DNA of 64,000 bases from Pedobacter segetis (GCF_016623585.1 NZ_JAEHFY010000008.1:62001-126000); one strand, 5' to 3'. Positions 1 to 7,510 are shown, counted from the first letter of the stretch. Notes: generated by a model not told the origin, from the letters alone. Numbers and translations are program-made.

Positions 1-869
1 ATTCTTTGTGTACAGGGCACATTTTAACCTTTGGCAACAAAGAACAGAAGAAAAAATGGCTGCCCAAACTGGCTACTGCAGAATGGATCGGGGCTTGGGG
101 CTTAACCGAAGCAAATACAGGTTCTGATGCCTTGGGGATGAATACCACAGCGGTTTTACAAGGCGACCATTATATTGTTAACGGCTCTAAAAACTGGATT
201 ACCCATGGTAAATCTGGTAACATTGCCGTAGTAATGGTGCGTACCGGAGAAAAAGGAGATTCTAAAGGGATTTCTGCAATAGTTATTGAAAAAGGAACGT
301 CAGGATTTTCTGCAGGTAAGAAAGAAAATAAATTGGGGATGAGGGCTTCAGAAACCACAGAACTAATTTTTGATAATGTAAGAGTACCCAAAGAAAACCT
401 ATTGGGCAACCAAGGAGATGGTTTTAAGCAAGCCATGAAAATATTAGACGGAGGTAGGATCTCTATTGCCGCACTTTCTTTAGGTATTGCAAAGGGAGCT
501 TACCAAGCCGCTTTAGATTACTCAAAAGAACGCCACCAATTTGGCCAGCCCATTTCCAGTTTTCAAGCAATTGCTTTTAAACTGGCAGATCTAGCAACAG
601 AGATAGAAGCATCAGAATTGTTGATTTATCAAGCTGCCGATATGAAAAACAGAGGTGTAAACGTCACTAAACAATCTGCCATGGCAAAATATTTCGCCTC
701 AGAGGTTTGCGTAAAAGCGGCAACAGAAGCCGTACAGATATTTGGTGGCTACGGTTATACAAAAGATTTCCCCGTAGAGAAATACTATCGCGATAGTAAG
801 CTCTGTACCATCGGCGAAGGCACAAGCGAGATACAAAAAGTGGTAATAGCCAGGGAAATATTAAGATAA
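1..869 (+). CDS. acyl-CoA dehydrogenase, C-terminal part (5' end outside the window)
   Basis: This is the last 289 or so residues of an acyl-CoA dehydrogenase, a FAD enzyme that introduces the trans-2 double bond into acyl-CoA in beta-oxidation or branched-chain amino-acid breakdown. The reading frame is open from the window edge, so the true start lies upstream. Visible family marks are the flavin/substrate segment WGLTEANTGSD, the helical C-terminal domain with QAALDYSKERHQFGQPI, and the closing IGEGTSEIQ, whose Glu before GTSE is the usual catalytic base of short- and medium-chain members. The protein ends normally with a REILR-type C-terminus. Substrate chain length cannot be decided from this part. 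Confidence 0.95.
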   Translation, partial: SLCTGHILTFGNKEQKKKWLPKLATAEWIGAWGLTEANTGSDALGMNTTAVLQGDHYIVNGSKNWITHGKSGNIAVVMVRTGEKGDSKGISAIVIEKGTSGFSAGKKENKLGMRASETTELIFDNVRVPKENLLGNQGDGFKQAMKILDGGRISIAALSLGIAKGAYQAALDYSKERHQFGQPISSFQAIAFKLADLATEIEASELLIYQAADMKNRGVNVTKQSAMAKYFASEVCVKAATEAVQIFGGYGYTKDFPVEKYYRDSKLCTIGEGTSEIQKVVIAREILR

Positions 870-877
870 ATTTGAAA

Positions 878-918
878 AGCAGGGGCTGGCTTTCATAACA
901 ATGTCAGTCCTGCTTTCC
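878..918 (+). terminator. intrinsic terminator after the acyl-CoA dehydrogenase gene
   Basis: AGCAGG-GG-CTG at 878-888 pairs with CAG-T-CCTGCT at 905-914, and the hairpin is followed by a short T run. It starts 9 nt after the stop codon. The T tract is short, so efficiency is uncertain. Confidence 0.55.
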
Positions 919-962
919 CTCCAAGTCCGCTCGCACTCCCCTGCGGGCTTTCCGTACAATCA
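917..962 (+). repeat. GC-rich REP-like intergenic sequence
   Basis: A GC-rich block (CCGCTCGCACTCCCCTGCGG at its core) stands out in a very AT-rich spacer. The rest of 870-1176 shows no gene. Composition and position suggest a copy of a dispersed intergenic repeat; a second GC-rich block with a similar CGCTC..ACTCC word occurs at 56046-56118. Repeat status is inferred, because genome-wide copies cannot be searched here. Confidence 0.4.
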
Positions 963-1176
963 GGTTTATCAACTTCTGCCATTACTTTTTAATAAAGGTT
1001 AAAAAACTAAGATTTTTTGATTTTATACCTTTACCAATAGAAACCGCTTTCCTTTAAAACATTTTATTTTTCTTTTGAAGCTTTAAATCAAGTAATTTGC
1101 ATCGAAATCAAAATAAAGGAAACCATCTCCTTAGTAAGATACAATTTTAGCTTTTACAGGATATAATTTAACCCCA

Positions 1177-2769
1177 TTGAAAAGTAAAGTAAGAGAAAAC
1201 CTGAATAACTCTTTTGGTAAGATCAAAGATGATTATTTCAATTTTAGCCAAATAGAAAAGTATTTCAGAAAAAAAGACCAAACAGGAGCTTACCAAGTTT
1301 TAAGTGATAAAACCTGTAACGATCTAGATTTTCAAGATCTATTTATAACCTTAGATAGAACAACCTCCAAAGTTGGGCAGCAATATTATTATCATCTTTT
1401 AAGAACAATCCCTCAACACCCATCAGAAAAAATAAAGACTAGAGAAGAAATACTTTATTTATTAAAAGAACGCCCAAGTTTTAGGCTAGATGTGCAGATG
1501 CAACTCTCCAAACTAAAAAACGATAACTCTTTTTATATCAGCAACTTATTTCAAGATCAACACATAGAACGGCCAAAATGGTTTCCCATGGTCAATTTAT
1601 TGGCCTTTACCAGTTTGGCCTCTTTTGTTTTGATGTTCTTTAATGCACATCTGTTTTTTGTTTTCTTAGCTACTTTTATCATCAATTTAGGAGTGCATTA
1701 TTGGAATAAAAGCAATCTGAACGCTTATTTAGCCTCATTGCCTCAGTTACTCAACTTGCACCAAGTAGCTTTCACATTGTTTAAGAACAGTAATTTCCAA
1801 AAAATAAACCTCAACCTTCAGCAAGCGCTCAATTCGGTTGGGGGTCTAAAAAAACGCATGATCATTTTTCGTATGGAGAATAATGTTCAAGGCGATCTTG
1901 CGGTAATTGTTTGGGCTTTTTTAGAACTCTTAAAAATAATGTTTCTGTTGGAACCTATGATGCTTTTCGGTATTTTAACCCGTTTGGATAATAAGAGAAA
2001 AGAAGTAGAAGAAATTTTCGACTTTGTTGGCGAGATAGACAGCTTATGCGCCATAGCATCGTTAAGACACGGTTTAGGGTGTTTTTGTATCCCCACAATT
2101 ATCCCTAATCCTCAAATTTTGGCAAATGAGATTTATCATCCCCTCATTAAAGACTGCGTAAAAAATAACATTGCATTAACTGATAAATCTATACTGTTAA
2201 CGGGTTCTAATATGTCGGGGAAATCTTCATTTATCAGGGCAATAGGAATCAATGTTTTAACCGGATTAACGTTAAACACCTGTTTTGCTAAAGATTTCTC
2301 CATGCCTCGGCTCAAGCTTTATTCGGCGATAAGGATAAGCGACGATCTGCTGAACGATAAAAGCTATTATTTTGAAGAAGTGCTTTCCATAAAAAAAATG
2401 ATAGAAGAAAGCCAAGACACTGAGCCGCATCTTTTTTTGTTAGATGAGATTTTTAAGGGCACAAATACCGTTGAGAGGATAGCGGCGGGGAAAGCTGTTT
2501 TATCCTATCTTGCAAAAAACAACAACCAAGTTTTCGTCTCCACACATGATATTGAACTAGCAGATTTACTGATAGATGAATACGATCTATATCATTTTAG
2601 TGAAAGCGTTGGAAATCAATCCGTAGATTTTGATTATCAAATCAAAAAAGGGAAACTCATCAACAGAAATGCCATCAAAATTCTAGAGGTCAATCAATAT
2701 CCAAAAAGTATAATTGACGAGGCCATTTCAATTTCTCAAGCTTTGGATCAAAATAAATTTAAGGAATAA
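1177..2769 (+). CDS. membrane-anchored MutS-family ATPase (MutS domain V protein)
   Basis: A 530-residue protein carries the MutS C-terminal ATPase core: Walker A GSNMSGKSS from about residue 343, Walker B LFLLDEIFKGTN near 419, and a STHD motif near 452. The mismatch-binding N-terminal domains of MutS1 are absent. A hydrophobic block (about 138-176) and another near 240-265 predict membrane attachment, which classical MutS and MutS2 lack. Such MutS-related proteins are common in Bacteroidota, and their role is not established. The start is TTG: the frame opens only about 40 nt upstream and has no ATG before roughly residue 108. It is a stand-alone gene followed closely by the broken small gene at 2809. 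Confidence 0.85.
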   Translation: MKSKVRENLNNSFGKIKDDYFNFSQIEKYFRKKDQTGAYQVLSDKTCNDLDFQDLFITLDRTTSKVGQQYYYHLLRTIPQHPSEKIKTREEILYLLKERPSFRLDVQMQLSKLKNDNSFYISNLFQDQHIERPKWFPMVNLLAFTSLASFVLMFFNAHLFFVFLATFIINLGVHYWNKSNLNAYLASLPQLLNLHQVAFTLFKNSNFQKINLNLQQALNSVGGLKKRMIIFRMENNVQGDLAVIVWAFLELLKIMFLLEPMMLFGILTRLDNKRKEVEEIFDFVGEIDSLCAIASLRHGLGCFCIPTIIPNPQILANEIYHPLIKDCVKNNIALTDKSILLTGSNMSGKSSFIRAIGINVLTGLTLNTCFAKDFSMPRLKLYSAIRISDDLLNDKSYYFEEVLSIKKMIEESQDTEPHLFLLDEIFKGTNTVERIAAGKAVLSYLAKNNNQVFVSTHDIELADLLIDEYDLYHFSESVGNQSVDFDYQIKKGKLINRNAIKILEVNQYPKSIIDEAISISQALDQNKFKE

Positions 2770-2808
2770 GACTATTCGTAATATTCAAGTTTTTAAATAA
2801 ATTTGAGT

Positions 2809-2965
2809 ATGAAAAAAAACAGACTTAACTAAACGCGACATCAAATTCTTTTTTTTAGGTATTCTTTTTACATTTATTATCGGAGTTATTCTAAATTGGA
2901 CCTATTTTAAAGAAGGATTTAATGAAGGTTACAATTACGGCCGCTCATTCTCGATCAAAAAGTAG
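2809..2965 (+). pseudogene. small single-pass membrane protein gene broken by a +1 frameshift in an A8 run
   Basis: ATG at 2809 is followed by eight A residues (2812-2819), and the frame stops after six codons. If the run had seven A, the frame would continue as MKKTDLTKRDIKFFFLGILF and on to TAG at 2963: about 51 residues with a charged N-terminus, one transmembrane helix and a Gly/Asn/Tyr-rich tail (EGFNEGYNYGRS). The second frame has TGA at 2810-2812 and no ATG, GTG or TTG, so it cannot start on its own. Possible causes are a sequencing error in the homopolymer, a true mutation, phase variation or slippage. The family was not identified. Confidence 0.6.
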
Positions 2966-3028
2966 CACTTTTTTAAACTTTGTAAAACCTTAACTACCAA
3001 AATCTTTTCTCATTAACAATAATTGTTC

Positions 3029-3036
3029 TATCTTTG
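3029..3036 (+). promoter_or_regulatory. -7 box of the rpsU promoter
   Basis: TATCTTTG matches the Bacteroidota consensus TAnnTTTG exactly and lies 49 nt before the rpsU start. The -33 region is weak. It would give a 5' leader of roughly 40 nt that contains the ribosome-binding site at 3065. Confidence 0.55.
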
Positions 3037-3064
3037 CAGCCCCAACAGAATTTTAAAAAGGGAT

Positions 3065-3075
3065 AGAAAGGTGGT
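3065..3075 (+). promoter_or_regulatory. strong extended Shine-Dalgarno site of rpsU
   Basis: AGAAAGGTGGT differs at one position from AGAAAGGAGGT, the complement of the usual 16S rRNA 3' end, and ends 9 nt before the ATG. Neighbouring genes such as tuf, secE, rplK and rpoC show no such site. In Bacteroidia, bS21 is reported to help hide the anti-Shine-Dalgarno, so a strong site on rpsU fits autogenous control. Confidence 0.65.
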
Positions 3076-3084
3076 ATTTAATAA

Positions 3085-3273
3085 ATGATCATTATCAATG
3101 TAAAAGATGGCGAATCAATTGACAGAGCATTAAAACGCTTTAAAAAGAAATTCGAGAAAACCGGTGTTTTAAGAGAACTTCGTAGCCGTCAAGCTTATGA
3201 GAAAAAATCTGTAGCTCGCCGTATGGAAGTGAAACACGCAATTTACGTTCAAGGAATGAACCAAGAAGCATAA
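3085..3273 (+). CDS. rpsU: 30S ribosomal protein bS21
   Basis: A 62-residue, very basic protein with the bS21 pattern: start MIIINVKDGESIDRALKRFK, then RSRQAYEKKSVAR in the middle. bS21 sits on the 30S platform next to the 3' end of 16S rRNA. In Bacteroidia it takes part, with bS6 and bS18, in sequestering the anti-Shine-Dalgarno. The length is normal for the phylum. The ATG is preceded by an unusually good ribosome-binding site, and a TAnnTTTG box lies further up. xerC and hpf follow on the same strand. Confidence 0.97.
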   Translation: MIIINVKDGESIDRALKRFKKKFEKTGVLRELRSRQAYEKKSVARRMEVKHAIYVQGMNQEA

Positions 3274-3314
3274 TCTTTTTAGATTATTTCTTTCAATATA
3301 TAAACTATTTGTAT

Positions 3315-3331
3315 ATTCACTTTTAGTGAAT
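3315..3331 (+). other. short perfect hairpin between rpsU and xerC
   Basis: ATTCACT-TTT-AGTGAAT forms a 7-bp stem with a 3-nt loop. No T tract follows, so it is not a standard terminator; it could be an mRNA processing or stability element, or chance. Confidence 0.35.
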
Positions 3332-3345
3332 GTGCAAGTAGTTTT

Positions 3346-4224
3346 ATGGTTTTAGAGCGTTTTTACAATTATCTACAATATGAAAAAAGGTATTCTAAAC
3401 ATACCTTAATTGCCTATAAAACAGATTTACAGCAATATTCCCAACACTTAACCTCTTTAGAAACAGATATTTTACAAGCAAACCATCACTTTATTAGGGC
3501 TTGGATGGTAAGTTTGATGGATGATGAGATGGACTCCCGTTCTGTGAACAGAAAATTATCTGCTTTACGGTCTCTTTATAAATTCCTGTTAAAAGAGAGT
3601 TTGATTGAAGAAAATCCAATCATCAAAATAACGGCGCCCAAGGTTGCCAAAAAACTCCCAACTTTTATCAATGAAGATAAAATAGCACAATTATTAGATG
3701 CAGACTTTTTTGAGGGTTCTTTTGCTGGGAACAGGGATAAACTGGTAATAGAGATGCTCTTTGGTACCGGTATTAGATTAAGCGAGCTCATTGGGCTAAA
3801 AGTTAAAGATTATCTCCCAAAAGAAAAAACCATTAAAGTTTTGGGTAAACGCAATAAAGAAAGAATAATTCCTATTCATCTATCGTTATCAAACTTATTA
3901 GATCAATATCTGGCCTTAAAGGCAGAACAAGTTTTTTCTGGGAATAACGAAACATTGATCGTTACCAATACCGGATCGGCGGTTTATTCTAAATTTATAT
4001 ACAGGTTGGTTCAAAAATATCTAACTTACGTTTCAACGCAAAGCAAAAGAAGTCCACACGTTTTACGCCACTCTTTTGCTACTGCGCTGCTAAATAAAGG
4101 AGCAGATATTAATGCAATTAAGGATTTACTGGGGCACTCAAATCTTGCGGCCACGCAGGTTTATACCCATAACTCAATAGAAAGACTAAAATCAATTTAC
4201 AAACAAGCTCATCCAAAGGCTTAA
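3346..4224 (+). CDS. xerC: tyrosine recombinase XerC/XerD type
   Basis: A 292-residue tyrosine recombinase with an N-terminal SAM-like DNA-binding domain (about 1-85) and a C-terminal catalytic domain. The catalytic set is visible: R144 (GTGIRLSEL), K168, H238 and R241 (HVLRHSFAT), H264 (LLGHS) and nucleophile Y273 (QVYTHNS). The length is that of chromosomal Xer proteins, and the location between rpsU and hpf is a core-genome setting, so this is a chromosome dimer resolvase rather than an integrase. XerC versus XerD cannot be fixed without a tree. hpf follows after 13 nt, probably in one transcript. Confidence 0.9.
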   Translation: MVLERFYNYLQYEKRYSKHTLIAYKTDLQQYSQHLTSLETDILQANHHFIRAWMVSLMDDEMDSRSVNRKLSALRSLYKFLLKESLIEENPIIKITAPKVAKKLPTFINEDKIAQLLDADFFEGSFAGNRDKLVIEMLFGTGIRLSELIGLKVKDYLPKEKTIKVLGKRNKERIIPIHLSLSNLLDQYLALKAEQVFSGNNETLIVTNTGSAVYSKFIYRLVQKYLTYVSTQSKRSPHVLRHSFATALLNKGADINAIKDLLGHSNLAATQVYTHNSIERLKSIYKQAHPKA

Positions 4225-4225
4225 A

Positions 4226-4233
4226 AAAGGAGG
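4226..4233 (+). promoter_or_regulatory. consensus Shine-Dalgarno site of hpf
   Basis: AAAGGAGG with a 4-nt spacer precedes ATG 4238. A perfect core AGGAGG is rare in Bacteroidota. Together with the rpsU site it gives two ribosome-associated genes that may respond to free anti-Shine-Dalgarno. Confidence 0.65.
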
Positions 4234-4237
4234 AAAA

Positions 4238-4579
4238 ATGAAAATTGGAATTCAATCTATCCATTTCAATGCTGATCAAAAGTTATTGGCATTCATTCAA
4301 AAAAAGGTAAACAAGTTAGATCAATTTTATGATCAGATTATCAGCGGAGAAGTTTATCTAAAAGTGGGGAACATTTCTGAAGAAACGAATAAGACTACAG
4401 AGATAAAATTAATGATCCCAGGGAGTACCTTATTTGCAAAAGAAGAGTGCAAGAGCTTTGAAGAAGCCACAGATTTATGTATTGAGTGTTTGAGGAAGCA
4501 AATCAATAAACATAAAGATAAAATCCGCTCTCATGAAAATAGCCATAAAGATTTAGCAAATCAACCGGTTTCAATTTAA
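4238..4579 (+). CDS. hpf: ribosome hibernation-promoting factor, short form
   Basis: A 113-residue protein of the HPF/RaiA (YfiA) family with a single beta-alpha-beta-beta-beta-alpha domain. It starts MKIGIQSIHFNADQKLLAFI and contains the typical segment KKVNKLDQFYDQIISGEVYL. There is no C-terminal dimerisation domain, so it is the short form. The family binds the 30S decoding channel in stationary phase and blocks translation. It lies 13 nt after xerC with a strong Shine-Dalgarno site and ahead of a good terminator, which closes the rpsU-xerC-hpf unit. Confidence 0.92.
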   Translation: MKIGIQSIHFNADQKLLAFIQKKVNKLDQFYDQIISGEVYLKVGNISEETNKTTEIKLMIPGSTLFAKEECKSFEEATDLCIECLRKQINKHKDKIRSHENSHKDLANQPVSI

Positions 4580-4610
4580 TTAGCCATAAAAAATATTGGC
4601 AACAATTATC

Positions 4611-4647
4611 AAAAATCAGTGAGTTAAAAATTCATTGATTTTTTTTT
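4611..4647 (+). terminator. intrinsic terminator after hpf
   Basis: AAAAATCAGTGA pairs with TCATTGATTTTT (one G-U pair) around a 9-nt loop, and the T run continues to 4647. It separates the rpsU-xerC-hpf unit from the tRNA-tuf promoter only 10 nt downstream. Confidence 0.8.
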
Positions 4648-4656
4648 GAAATAAAT

Positions 4657-4686
4657 TTTGTTCAAATATTAATTTTCGTAGTTTTG
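4657..4686 (+). promoter_or_regulatory. promoter of the tRNA-tuf operon
   Basis: TTTG (4657-4660), an 18-nt spacer and TAGTTTTG (4679-4686) match the Bacteroidota sigma consensus TTTG/TAnnTTTG. It lies 64 nt before tRNA-Thr and is the clearest promoter in the window. Confidence 0.8.
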
Positions 4687-4749
4687 CAGTCCCTTAGGCA
4701 AAAGAGAAAAAGGGGCGTAAACAAATAGTTCATTAAAGTAATAAAAAAA

Positions 4750-4822
<73 letters not shown>

Positions 4823-4853
4823 CATCTAGATGGCCTGAGTGCTTTTTAGAGAT

Positions 4854-4934
4854 GGGGGGATTCCAGAGCGGTCAAATGGGACGGACTGTAAATCCGTTAC
4901 TTCGGTTTCGAAGGTTCGAATCCTTCTCCCCCCA
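4854..4934 (+). tRNA. tRNA-Tyr (anticodon GTA)
   Basis: An 81-nt class II tRNA: acceptor GGGGGGA/TCCCCCC, anticodon stem ACGGA/TCCGT with loop CTGTAAA, a long variable arm, T arm GAAGG-TTCGAAT-CCTTC and discriminator A. CCA is not encoded. Confidence 0.95.
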
Positions 4935-5016
4935 CTTGGATAATGATTGAAAGTTAAATTTTTCAACGGTAGAAACATTCTATCATTACAAACTTCACTA
5001 TTCAACAATTAAAAAA

Positions 5017-5089
5017 GCGGAAGTAGCTCAGTTGGTAGAGCGATAGCCTTCCAAGCTATAGGTCGCGAGTTCGAACCTCGTCTTCCGCT
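5017..5089 (+). tRNA. tRNA-Gly (anticodon TCC)
   Basis: A 73-nt cloverleaf: acceptor GCGGAAG/CTTCCGC, anticodon stem ATAGC/GCTAT with loop CTTCCAA, T loop GAGTTCGAACCTC, discriminator T. It is the third member of the cluster. Confidence 0.96.
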
Positions 5090-5197
5090 CATTTGAGCTC
5101 CTTTAAAAGAGCGTTTTGTGGTTTAAAAAGTTCTCTTAAATAGTTCTTAGATTTCTAATGGACTATTTTATTATTGAACAATACGAACTAAAAATAA

Positions 5198-5269
<72 letters not shown>

Positions 5270-5326
5270 CAAAAGGTAATAGATAGAATTAAATATAAAA
5301 ATTAACCTAGTAATAAGTATAAAATC

Positions 5327-6514
5327 ATGGCAAAAGAAAAATTTGACCGTAGTAAACCACACCTTAACATCGGTACAATCGGTCACGTTGACCACGGTAA
5401 AACTACATTAACTGCGGCTATCACTAAAGTTTTAGCAGATGCAGGTTATTCAGAAGCTCGTTCATTCGCTTCTATTGACTCTGCTCCAGAAGAAAAAGAA
5501 AGAGGTATCACTATCAATACGGCCCACGTTGAGTATTCAACTGCTAACCGTCACTACGCACACGTTGACTGTCCAGGTCACGCGGATTATGTGAAGAACA
5601 TGGTTACTGGTGCTGCCCAAATGGATGGTGCTATCATCGTGGTTGCTTCTACAGATGGGCCAATGCCACAAACTCGTGAGCACATCTTGTTAGCTCGTCA
5701 GGTTGGTGTTCCTTCATTAGTTGTGTTCATGAATAAAGTGGATATGGTTGATGATCCAGAATTATTAGAACTAGTTGAAATGGAAATTCGTGAATTATTA
5801 TCATTTTACGATTTCCCAGGTGATGATATCCCGGTTATCCAAGGATCTGCTCTAGGTGGATTAAATGGCGATGAAAAATGGGTAGGAAAAATCTTGGAAC
5901 TAATGGAAGCTGTAGATAATTACATTCCAATTCCTCCACGTTTAACAGACCTTCCTTTCCTAATGCCAGTTGAAGACGTTTTCTCAATCACAGGTCGTGG
6001 TACAGTTGCCACAGGTCGTATCGAGAGAGGTGTTATTAACTCTGGTGAAGCTGTTGATATTCTAGGTATGGGTGCTGAAAACTTAAAATCTACGGTAACC
6101 GGAGTTGAGATGTTCCGTAAAATCTTAGATAGAGGTGAAGCTGGTGATAACGTAGGTTTATTGTTACGTGGTATTGAGAAAACCGATATCCGTCGTGGTA
6201 TGGTTATCTGTAAGCCGGGTTCAGTAACTCCTCATACAGATTTCAAAGCCGAGGTTTACGTATTATCTAAAGCTGAAGGTGGTCGTCATACACCATTCTT
6301 TAACAAATACCGTCCTCAATTCTACTTCAGAACTACAGACGTAACCGGAGAGATTACATTGGCAGAAGGTGTTGAAATGGTAATGCCGGGTGATAACGTA
6401 ACAATTACCGTTAAGTTGATCAACGCAATCGCAATGGAAAAAGGCTTACGTTTCGCTATCCGTGAAGGTGGTAGAACAGTAGGTGCTGGCCAGGTAACCG
6501 AAATCTTAAACTAA
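5327..6514 (+). CDS. tuf: translation elongation factor Tu
   Basis: The 395-residue GTPase delivers aminoacyl-tRNA to the ribosome. G1 GHVDHGKT lies at 19-26, DCPGH (G3) near 81 and NKVD (G4) near 136, followed by beta-barrel domains 2 and 3 ending [10 protein letters not shown]. It is full length. Its codon choice is strongly biased, as expected for a highly expressed gene. It follows the four tRNA genes in the usual Bacteroidota order and ends in a very strong terminator, with tRNA-Trp and secE downstream. Confidence 0.99.
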   Translation: MAKEKFDRSKPHLNIGTIGHVDHGKTTLTAAITKVLADAGYSEARSFASIDSAPEEKERGITINTAHVEYSTANRHYAHVDCPGHADYVKNMVTGAAQMDGAIIVVASTDGPMPQTREHILLARQVGVPSLVVFMNKVDMVDDPELLELVEMEIRELLSFYDFPGDDIPVIQGSALGGLNGDEKWVGKILELMEAVDNYIPIPPRLTDLPFLMPVEDVFSITGRGTVATGRIERGVINSGEAVDILGMGAENLKSTVTGVEMFRKILDRGEAGDNVGLLLRGIEKTDIRRGMVICKPGSVTPHTDFKAEVYVLSKAEGGRHTPFFNKYRPQFYFRTTDVTGEITLAEGVEMVMPGDNVTITVKLINAIAMEKGLRFAIREGGRTVGAGQVTEILN

Positions 6515-6539
6515 TCAGTTTTAAGAGTTAAAATAAATG

Positions 6540-6572
6540 AGTACTTAGGGAATTTTTCCCTAAGTACTTTTT
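6540..6572 (+). terminator. strong intrinsic terminator after tuf
   Basis: AGTACTTAGGGAA (6540-6552) and TTCCCTAAGTACT (6556-6568) form a perfect 13-bp stem with a 3-nt loop, followed by TTTTT. It should end most tuf transcripts before tRNA-Trp. Confidence 0.88.
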
Positions 6573-6614
6573 ATCTAAATAAAAGTCTTGGTCTTTATTT
6601 AGAGATTAAAAAAA

Positions 6615-6685
6615 ACGGGAATAGTTCAACGGTAGAATAGAGGTCTCCAAAACCTTTGATCAGGGTTCGAATCCTTGTTCCCGTG
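6615..6685 (+). tRNA. tRNA-Trp (anticodon CCA)
   Basis: A 71-nt cloverleaf: acceptor ACGGGAA/TTCCCGT, anticodon stem GAGGT/ACCTT (one G-U) with loop CTCCAAA, T arm CAGGGTTCGAATCCTTG, and discriminator G as usual for Trp. Only 17 nt separate it from secE, so it must be processed from the secE-nusG messenger or end just before it. Confidence 0.94.
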
Positions 6686-6702
6686 CTAACGAGATAATAA
6701 GA

Positions 6703-6897
6703 ATGGCTGGTATTGCAGAATATATAAAAGAATCTTATACAGAGCTAACCGAAAAGGTTACTTGGCCTACTTGGAGCGAACTTCAAAATAGTGCTGTTAT
6801 TACCTTAGTGGCTTCTTTAATTATTGCTTTAATCATTTTAGCGATGGATGAATCTGCCGGTAACTTGCTAAAGTTAATGTACAAATCATTTGCATAA
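6703..6897 (+). CDS. secE: preprotein translocase subunit SecE
   Basis: A 64-residue minimal SecE with an amphipathic N-terminal helix containing the conserved KVTWPTWSEL (18-27), then a single transmembrane helix (about 31-48) typical of the short bacterial form. It clamps SecY in the inner-membrane translocon. The start ATG lies 17 nt after tRNA-Trp, and nusG follows after 10 nt, the classical secE-nusG pair. Confidence 0.96.
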   Translation: MAGIAEYIKESYTELTEKVTWPTWSELQNSAVITLVASLIIALIILAMDESAGNLLKLMYKSFA

Positions 6898-6907
6898 TAT
6901 ATAAACA

Positions 6908-7450
6908 ATGAGTGATCAGTTGAAATGGTATGTTGTAAGGGCGGTAAGTGGGAAAGAAAAAAAGGTTAAGCAATATATTGATGCAGAGATAAGTCGTTTA
7001 GGTCTTACTCATTTGGTTCCTCAGGTGTTAATACCGATGGAAAAATACTATCAAATGCGTGATGGTAAAAAGATAGCCAAAGAGAGAAATTATTATCCTG
7101 GATATGTTTTAATAGAAACGGCTTTAAATGCAGAGCTAGAGCAAATCATTAAAGCCGTAAATAGTGTTATCGGTTTTTTAGGAGATAAGGCCGGCAATGC
7201 AGTTCCTCTAAGACCTGCCGAAGTAAATAGGATTTTAGGCAAGGTTGATGAAATGGCAGAACAAGGCGAAACCATGAATGTGCCTTTCTATGTAGGGGAA
7301 AACATCAAGGTTATGGACGGCCCTTTCAACGGTTTTTCTGGGGTTATTGAAGAGGTAAACGAGGAAAAGAAAAAATTAAAAGTTATGGTTAAGATTTTCG
7401 GACGTAGAACTCCTTTAGAGCTTAACTATATGCAGGTAGAAAAAGAATAA
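6908..7450 (+). CDS. nusG: transcription termination/antitermination factor NusG
   Basis: A 180-residue NusG with an N-terminal NGN domain (from KWYVVRAVSGKEKKVKQYI; about 6-115) that binds RNA polymerase, and a C-terminal KOW domain (about 127-178, VGENIKVMDGPFNGFSGVI) that can contact Rho or uS10. The length and domain order are standard. It lies 10 nt after secE. The spacer to rplK holds a long self-complementary element at 7459-7510. Confidence 0.97.
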   Translation: MSDQLKWYVVRAVSGKEKKVKQYIDAEISRLGLTHLVPQVLIPMEKYYQMRDGKKIAKERNYYPGYVLIETALNAELEQIIKAVNSVIGFLGDKAGNAVPLRPAEVNRILGKVDEMAEQGETMNVPFYVGENIKVMDGPFNGFSGVIEEVNEEKKKLKVMVKIFGRRTPLELNYMQVEKE

Positions 7451-7458
7451 TCGGATTT

Positions 7459-7510
7459 GAGATGTTAGATTTGAGAAATGAGACTTTTTGGTTCTCAAAT
7501 CTCACATCTC
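7459..7510. repeat. long self-complementary spacer between nusG and rplK
   Basis: The 19-nt arm at 7459-7477 (GAGATGTTAGATTTGAGAA) matches the reverse complement of 7492-7510 at 18 of 19 positions, around a 14-nt loop. No T run follows directly, so it is not a classical terminator. Similar AT-rich low-complexity inverted elements occur at 13673, 54341 and 56690. Confidence 0.6.

Noticed and set aside
3346-4224. Tyrosine recombinase as evidence of a mobile element
   Set aside because: Length, catalytic set and the conserved rpsU-xerC-hpf setting identify a chromosomal Xer recombinase; no att-like repeats or cargo were seen around it.
7468-7475. TAGATTTG as a promoter -7 box for rplK
   Set aside because: It is part of the mirrored repeat words in the spacer and has no -33 partner, so it is not counted as a promoter.
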